A DNA stretch of 8,487 nucleotides from Spirochaetia bacterium (lineage in GTDB: Bacteria; Spirochaetota; Spirochaetia; Treponematales; Breznakiellaceae): NCBI GenBank assembly GCA_025997795.1, contig BNVB01000084.1, forward strand, positions 1 to 8,487, written 5' to 3'. Made by a program: the position numbers and the translations under genes. The notes under the pieces are model-generated. The model had not been told where the DNA came from. It ran no database searches and worked only from the letters and a program-made list of their open reading frames with translations. The number at the start of each line of letters is the position of its first letter. Position 1 is the first letter of the stretch. Shown piece after piece: positions 5,125 to 8,487 of the stretch.

Positions 5125-5192
5125 GCTGATGGGAGTCGAACCCACGTCTCCAGCTTGGAAGGCTGGGGTAATAGCCGTTATACGACAGCCGC
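5121..5192 (-). tRNA. tRNA-Gly (anticodon UCC)
   Basis: 72-base tRNA without encoded CCA. Acceptor stem GCGGCTG (5192-5186) pairs with CAGCCGC (5128-5122); discriminator U at 5121, usual for bacterial tRNA-Gly. D arm GTATAACGGCTATTAC; anticodon stem CCAGC/GCTGG with loop CTTCCAA, anticodon UCC at 5159-5157; T arm TGGGT-TCGACTC-CCATC is of normal form. The D arm and anticodon arm match E. coli tRNA-Gly closely from memory. Reads GGA and, by wobble, GGG codons. It lies 22 bases after the end of the secreted-protein gene on the same strand, so it may be part of that transcript or have its own promoter. Confidence 0.97.
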
Positions 5193-5204
5193 TAGTATAG
5201 TTAC

Positions 5205-5231
5205 TGTATACATTTTAGTTGATTCCGTCAA
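5205..5231 (-). promoter_or_regulatory. Possible promoter for tRNA-Gly
   Basis: On the minus strand, TTGACG (5231-5226) is followed after 15 bases by TATACA (5210-5205), ending 12 bases before the tRNA 5' end. The -35 box lies in the last codons of the secreted-protein gene. The spacer is short for a sigma-70-type promoter, and a nearer TATACT (5199-5194) is too close to the tRNA to serve, so this is tentative. Confidence 0.35.
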
Positions 5232-6012
5232 GCAGCCAGCTTACAAAAACATCCATACGTTTGTTAAGCGCAGAAGATATGTCAACATACTTGGCGATAA
5301 AATCCGAGACTTCCGCCCCGGCCAGGCAGTATACTGCCAGTCCCTCTTGAATGGGCTCAATGTAGAGCAGGGCGGTGAATGTTTTTTCTTTCATAACTGG
5401 AATGGGGCCAAAGGTAAGGCTTTTAACATTGATGATTTTACAGAGTATTCCCTCCTGGCTTGTTTTAAGGGAAATTTCATAATAACAATGACCAAAATTT
5501 GCGTCAGTAAGGCGGACATACATTGTTTCTTCGGGAGGCAAAGTCTGTGCTGGGGGAGGATCGGGAAGAAAAACCCGTGTTTTCTTTGGCCCCTCAATGC
5601 GGACGGCATCTTCAAAAAGGGGAATGTCCCGGTTTCTCGTGACCGAATGGTAGGTTTTTCCTTTGAGGCCCTGGATTTTTTCCAGGGCCTGGTAAACAGA
5701 AAGGGGATTTATATTTTTACGGGGTACAATCCGCAGGGCTTCCACAAAAAAACCAGGGTTTGGTCCCAGAGACGCCTTTGAAATAAAAATGGTTCCAGGT
5801 GTCTCTGGGAGGAGGGTAGGGCTTTCCTTTCTGGTTCCGTAATAAAGATAACCCTTGGGCAAAAGTGCCTCTCCCAGCTGTTCGGTGCTGCTTCTGGGAA
5901 ACAGCGCCGTAACGGAACGGGATTGTGAAAAAAGAGAAACACCGGGAATGGTTAGGCATATCACCAAAAAAAATACAACAGAAAACCGGATGTGCCTGAT
6001 TTTTGCCTTCAT
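5215..6012 (-). CDS. Secreted/periplasmic protein of unknown function, spirochaete type
   Basis: 265 residues. The N terminus MKAKIRHIRF followed by a hydrophobic stretch (about 10-28) is a signal peptide, probably cleaved by signal peptidase I near residue 29; Cys19 is not in a good lipobox. The mature part is mixed alpha/beta, with a Pro-rich segment around 150-160 (LPDPPPAQTLPPEE) and no catalytic motif I recognise. The C-terminal block ending ALNKRMDVFVSWLLDGIN resembles uncharacterised treponemal exported proteins (possibly the Pfam family named DUF6675; from memory, unverified). The ATG overlaps the stop of the upstream transferase gene (TAATG) and has GGAG 7 bases upstream (6023-6020), so it is coupled to that gene. 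Context suggests an envelope role beside polysaccharide synthesis, but this is inference. The gene contains two strong inverted repeats. Confidence 0.8.
   Translation of the reverse strand: MKAKIRHIRFSVVFFLVICLTIPGVSLFSQSRSVTALFPRSSTEQLGEALLPKGYLYYGTRKESPTLLPETPGTIFISKASLGPNPGFFVEALRIVPRKNINPLSVYQALEKIQGLKGKTYHSVTRNRDIPLFEDAVRIEGPKKTRVFLPDPPPAQTLPPEETMYVRLTDANFGHCYYEISLKTSQEGILCKIINVKSLTFGPIPVMKEKTFTALLYIEPIQEGLAVYCLAGAEVSDFIAKYVDISSALNKRMDVFVSWLLDGIN
5666..5690. repeat. 10-bp perfect hairpin inside the secreted-protein gene
   Basis: AGGCCCTGGA (5666-5675), loop TTTTT, TCCAGGGCCT (5681-5690). On the sense (minus) strand it encodes residues around QALEKIQGL. Confidence 0.7.
5764..5810. repeat. 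14-pair near-perfect inverted repeat inside the secreted-protein gene
   Basis: TCCCAGAGACGCCT (5764-5777) against AGGTGTCTCTGGGA (5797-5810), with one G-U position on the plus strand and a 19-base loop. On the sense strand it encodes LPETPGT and, on the other arm, KASLGP. Confidence 0.7.
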
Positions 6013-7454
6013 TAGTATGCTCCGCTTCCTCGGAATATGACTCCTGCCGTTTTATAGATTATCCAAAGATCAAGCCAAACTGACCAGCTTTGAAGATAGT
6101 AGGTGTCAAAGGAAACTCTGTCTGTATAACCCGTGTCGGACCGTCCTGAGACCTGCCAAAGTCCGGTAAGGCCCGGTTTAATGGAAAATACTTTTTGAAA
6201 GTATTCGCCGTATTTTTTTACCTCACTGTCAACAATGGGCCGGGGCCCCACAAGGCTCATCTCTCCTTTTAGGATGTTGATAAGCTGAGGCAATTCATCA
6301 ATGCTTGTACGTCTTAAAAACTTTCCTATACCGGTAATACGGGGATCGTTTTTTAATTTATGGCTTTCTTCCCATTCTTTGAGGGCTTTCGGGTTTGTGT
6401 CAAGCAGGTGCTGTAATTTTGTATCAGCGTCCAGCACCATCGATCTGAATTTATATGCCCTAAAGTGTTTGCCGTTTTTCCCAAGCCGTTCATGGCTGTA
6501 GAGTACGGGTCCCGGCGAACTTATCTTAACAAGAACCGCTATACCTAGCAAAATGGGAGAAACAAGTAATCCGCCCGTGATTACAATACTTAGATCAATA
6601 AGACGCTTTATCCAGAGATTCCAAAACATATTAAGACGGTAGCTTGTGGCCAGCCCCAGTATTCCGCCAAAATCACGAACCGACATCCAAATATTGGTAA
6701 ACCTGAAAAAATCCGGTATTACCACATTGTAACGGAATGCGGAAACTGACTGGTTTATCAGTTTGTCAAGGGCTTTACGGTTAAGTTCCGGCATGGCGAC
6801 AATGGCCATCTTGATATGTAAGCGCTTAACAATTTCCGGACCGATGGTTGTATTGTGGATAATGGGAATACCGTGGTATTGATTCTCCTCCGTTGGGCTA
6901 TCATCAAGTATCAGCACCGGCACATAACCGGTATTTTTGTTTTTTAGGAGGCGGTCTACAATGGCCCGTCCGGTATGGCCCCCTCCGTAGATAACCGCCG
7001 GAATGCCGCCAAGACGGGAAGCGCTTAAAAAGTTACGCATCAGGGAACGGCAGCTTAGAAGAACAATGGGTGAAACAATAAAACTAATAATAAAAGCAAC
7101 GGTAATAGGATCAAAATCTCCATCTTCGATATAACGGGAAAAATTAATGCCCCCGTGTATACAAAGGGAAGATACCGTCATGCGCCGTAATTCTTCCGCG
7201 GGGGCAAGTGAAGCGCCGGGATAAAGACTTACAAAACCAAAGATAGTAATAAAAACCGGAAGATAGGGCCAATAGGTAACAAAGGATTTAAAATTAATTA
7301 GATTAAGGTCATAAAGATTGACAAAAAAGAAACCCGCCGCAAAACAAAACAAGAGGCCCAGAAGATCCGCTATAATAAGGAATATTGTTGTCAGGGCGGA
7401 ACTTGTTCTGCGGTACCGAATATGATACCACGCCTCATATTCGTTCAACGGCAT
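6012..7454 (-). CDS. wbaP: Polyprenyl-phosphate sugar-1-phosphate transferase (WbaP-type)
   Basis: Membrane enzyme that moves a sugar-1-phosphate (galactose-1-P in Salmonella WbaP) from a UDP-sugar to undecaprenyl phosphate, starting an exopolysaccharide or O-antigen-like repeat unit. 480 residues, as in WbaP (about 476). N-terminal membrane segments near 20-46, 60-78 and 117-136 with a weak one near 92-105; a soluble Rossmann-like region starting IPAVIYGGGHTGRAIVDRLL (151-170); membrane helix 283-311 with Pro300; then the bacterial sugar transferase domain: YKFRSM (334-339), catalytic Asp-Glu pair in SIDELPQ (385-390), SLVGPRP (400-406), KPGLTGLWQVSGRSD (426-440), and FDTYYLQSW (449-457). 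It starts within the end of the glycosyltransferase gene (10-base overlap) with GGGGG (7463-7459) four bases upstream. Sugar specificity cannot be read from sequence; the symbol is by similarity. Confidence 0.9.
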   Translation of the reverse strand: MPLNEYEAWYHIRYRRTSSALTTIFLIIADLLGLLFCFAAGFFFVNLYDLNLINFKSFVTYWPYLPVFITIFGFVSLYPGASLAPAEELRRMTVSSLCIHGGINFSRYIEDGDFDPITVAFIISFIVSPIVLLSCRSLMRNFLSASRLGGIPAVIYGGGHTGRAIVDRLLKNKNTGYVPVLILDDSPTEENQYHGIPIIHNTTIGPEIVKRLHIKMAIVAMPELNRKALDKLINQSVSAFRYNVVIPDFFRFTNIWMSVRDFGGILGLATSYRLNMFWNLWIKRLIDLSIVITGGLLVSPILLGIAVLVKISSPGPVLYSHERLGKNGKHFRAYKFRSMVLDADTKLQHLLDTNPKALKEWEESHKLKNDPRITGIGKFLRRTSIDELPQLINILKGEMSLVGPRPIVDSEVKKYGEYFQKVFSIKPGLTGLWQVSGRSDTGYTDRVSFDTYYLQSWSVWLDLWIIYKTAGVIFRGSGAY

Positions 7455-8487
7455 ATTTCCCCCAAAAAAACTTCATCAATAATACGGGTTACTCTTTCTT
7501 TAAAAGCTTCTTTTGAAAACTGTTTAACATGGGCAGTAAAGGCTTCTCTGTTTGAATAGGCATCTGCGGTTCTTTCAAATAAGGTAATCGCTGCGGCAAG
7601 CGAGACCGGCGTTTGTTCGTCAAAAAAAAGGCCGGTAATGTTTTCTTTAACCGTATCCATGGCGCCGCCTTCCCTAAAGGCAATTACCGGACATCCGGCG
7701 GCATTTGCTTCTATTGGAACAAGCCCCAGGTCCTCAATACCCGGATACAACAGCGCCCTGGCCCCGGCAAAAAGTGAAGCAGCCTCTGCATCGCTCACTC
7801 TTCCGGCAAACTGCACAAGGCCGGTTTTTGTATACTGTTTGATAATTTTTTTTGTAACGCCCCCTCCGGCAACTATCAATTTTTTTCCAAGTTGGATACA
7901 TGCTTCGATGGCGATATCTACCCGTTTGTATGAAGTAATCTGGCCAAAAAACAAATAGTAGTCCGCCGGGTCCCGTTTATTGTTTATATATTGTTCAATA
8001 GGCGCGGGGCCGTAAACAACATCCGCAGTGCGCCGGTAAATACGTTGTATCCTTTTTGCCACATAATGAGAATTGGTAATAAAGCGGTCCACCATGTTGG
8101 AAGAAGTAATATCCCAGATACGCAGACGCGGAATAAGATGTTTCATAAAAAACCGGGCAAAGGGGTTTGCAGTTCTAAAATATTCGTGGTACATATCCCA
8201 AAGATAACGCATGGGACTGTGGCAATAACAGATGTGGTATGCGTTTGGATTGGGAACAATTCCTTTAGCCGGTCCCGCTTCGCTGGAAATTACTAAATCG
8301 TATTTTTGAAGATCAAAACCTATTAATGCCCCGGGCATCAGCGGCATATAGAGTTGATACAGTTTTTTTGCAAAGGGAAGCCGCTGTATATACGAGGTAT
8401 ATACCTTATGGGAATTGATAAGGGGAGAAACCGCATGCGGCACATAAACATGGGTAAAAATATCGGCGGAGGGAAACAGCTCCAGAA
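7445..8487 (-). CDS. Family 4 glycosyltransferase, 5' end off the window
   Basis: Retaining GT-B glycosyltransferase (GT4), probably adding a sugar (WbaZ/mannosyltransferase-like) to the lipid-linked glycan started by the adjacent WbaP-type enzyme at the cytoplasmic face of the membrane. 346 codons are visible. The frame stays open to the right edge (LELFPSADIFTHVYVPHAVSP), so the GTG at 8443 is internal; about 20-25 N-terminal residues, normally an HDWL...GGE-type segment, are missing. Visible: FIQRLPFAK-like YIQRLPFAKK, the CYCHSPMRYLWDMYHEY block, the donor-domain opening YYLFFGQITSYKRVDIAIEA, AGGGVTKKI, VQFAGRVSDAE, and the GT4 EX7E motif as GIEDLGLVPIEANAAGCPVIA with the following REGGAMDTV. 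Family membership is firm; the sugar donor is unknown. Confidence 0.9.
   Translation of the reverse strand, partial: LELFPSADIFTHVYVPHAVSPLINSHKVYTSYIQRLPFAKKLYQLYMPLMPGALIGFDLQKYDLVISSEAGPAKGIVPNPNAYHICYCHSPMRYLWDMYHEYFRTANPFARFFMKHLIPRLRIWDITSSNMVDRFITNSHYVAKRIQRIYRRTADVVYGPAPIEQYINNKRDPADYYLFFGQITSYKRVDIAIEACIQLGKKLIVAGGGVTKKIIKQYTKTGLVQFAGRVSDAEAASLFAGARALLYPGIEDLGLVPIEANAAGCPVIAFREGGAMDTVKENITGLFFDEQTPVSLAAAITLFERTADAYSNREAFTAHVKQFSKEAFKERVTRIIDEVFLGEICR

Larger units (their letters stand above)
5009..5128. repeat. Mosaic of tRNA-Gly 3'-end repeats between mutY and the tRNA
   Basis: TTAGCGGCTG occurs four times in direct orientation: 5009-5018 (mutY stop region), 5025-5034, 5047-5056 and 5119-5128, the last being the tRNA-Gly 3' acceptor strand. 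AACTGTTTAGCGGCTG (16 bases) is exact at 5019-5034 and 5113-5128. Copies 2 and 3 share TTAGCGGCTGnCGTGC. Partial inverted copies lie at 5081-5087 (CCGCTAA) and 5093-5102 (CGCTAAACAG), plus CAGCCGCTA at the tRNA 5' end (5186-5194). It contains no reading frame beyond the mutY end. Whether it is a dispersed repeat or a local duplication of the tRNA end cannot be told from this window. Confidence 0.8.

Noticed and set aside
5009..5128. CRISPR-like array
   Set aside because: The repeats are about 10-16 bases at irregular spacing (16, 22, 72) with no spacers of uniform length and no cas genes.
5194..5199. TATACT as the tRNA -10 box
   Set aside because: It ends one base before the mature tRNA 5' end, so transcription would start inside the tRNA.
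5059..5781. Plus-strand 240-codon open frame across the spacer, tRNA and secreted-protein gene
   Set aside because: It runs antisense through a clear tRNA and through a gene with a signal peptide and coupled start; its protein shows no domain and it has no ribosome binding site.

Overview
The window reads as ordinary chromosome of a spirochaete, most likely a Treponema of roughly 50% G+C (the termite-gut / T. primitia-like group is my best guess). This is inference from the protein flavour: a clostridial/spirochaete-style MurC, an archaeal-type short CMP kinase, a MutY-like protein without an Fe-S cluster, and a secreted protein of a kind I associate only with treponemes. It is not from a database hit. 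There are eight protein genes and one tRNA. Coding density is very high, and no gene-free stretch exceeds about 100 bases.

Left part: folC (folate polyglutamylation) runs leftward off the window edge. It is head-to-head with a rightward operon murC-yicC-cmk-mutY that starts only 44 bases away. Within that operon murC/yicC overlap by 4 bases, yicC/cmk are 8 bases apart, and cmk/mutY overlap by 35 bases, so the four genes are probably one transcript. It combines peptidoglycan precursor synthesis, a YicC-type RNase, pyrimidine nucleotide metabolism and oxidative DNA-damage repair.

Middle: a roughly 100-base non-coding spacer separates mutY from a leftward tRNA-Gly(UCC). The spacer is built from repeated copies of the tRNA's own 3' acceptor-stem sequence, plus strong inverted repeats.

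Right part: a leftward, tightly overlapping cluster for surface or exo-polysaccharide synthesis. In order of transcription it has a family-4 glycosyltransferase (5' end off the right edge), a WbaP-type polyprenyl-phosphate sugar-1-phosphate transferase (likely the initiating enzyme), a secreted protein of unknown function, and then the tRNA 22 bases further on.

No mobile element, CRISPR array or obvious new defence or biosynthetic system is visible. The least expected features are: (1) the tRNA-end repeat mosaic; (2) an unusual number of perfect or near-perfect stem-loops inside coding sequences, notably folC, murC and the secreted-protein gene; (3) a MutY homologue with Glu at the catalytic Asp position, no Fe-S cysteines and a winged-helix-like tail; (4) a 15-base tandem repeat at the murC/yicC junction that carries the yicC ribosome binding site.
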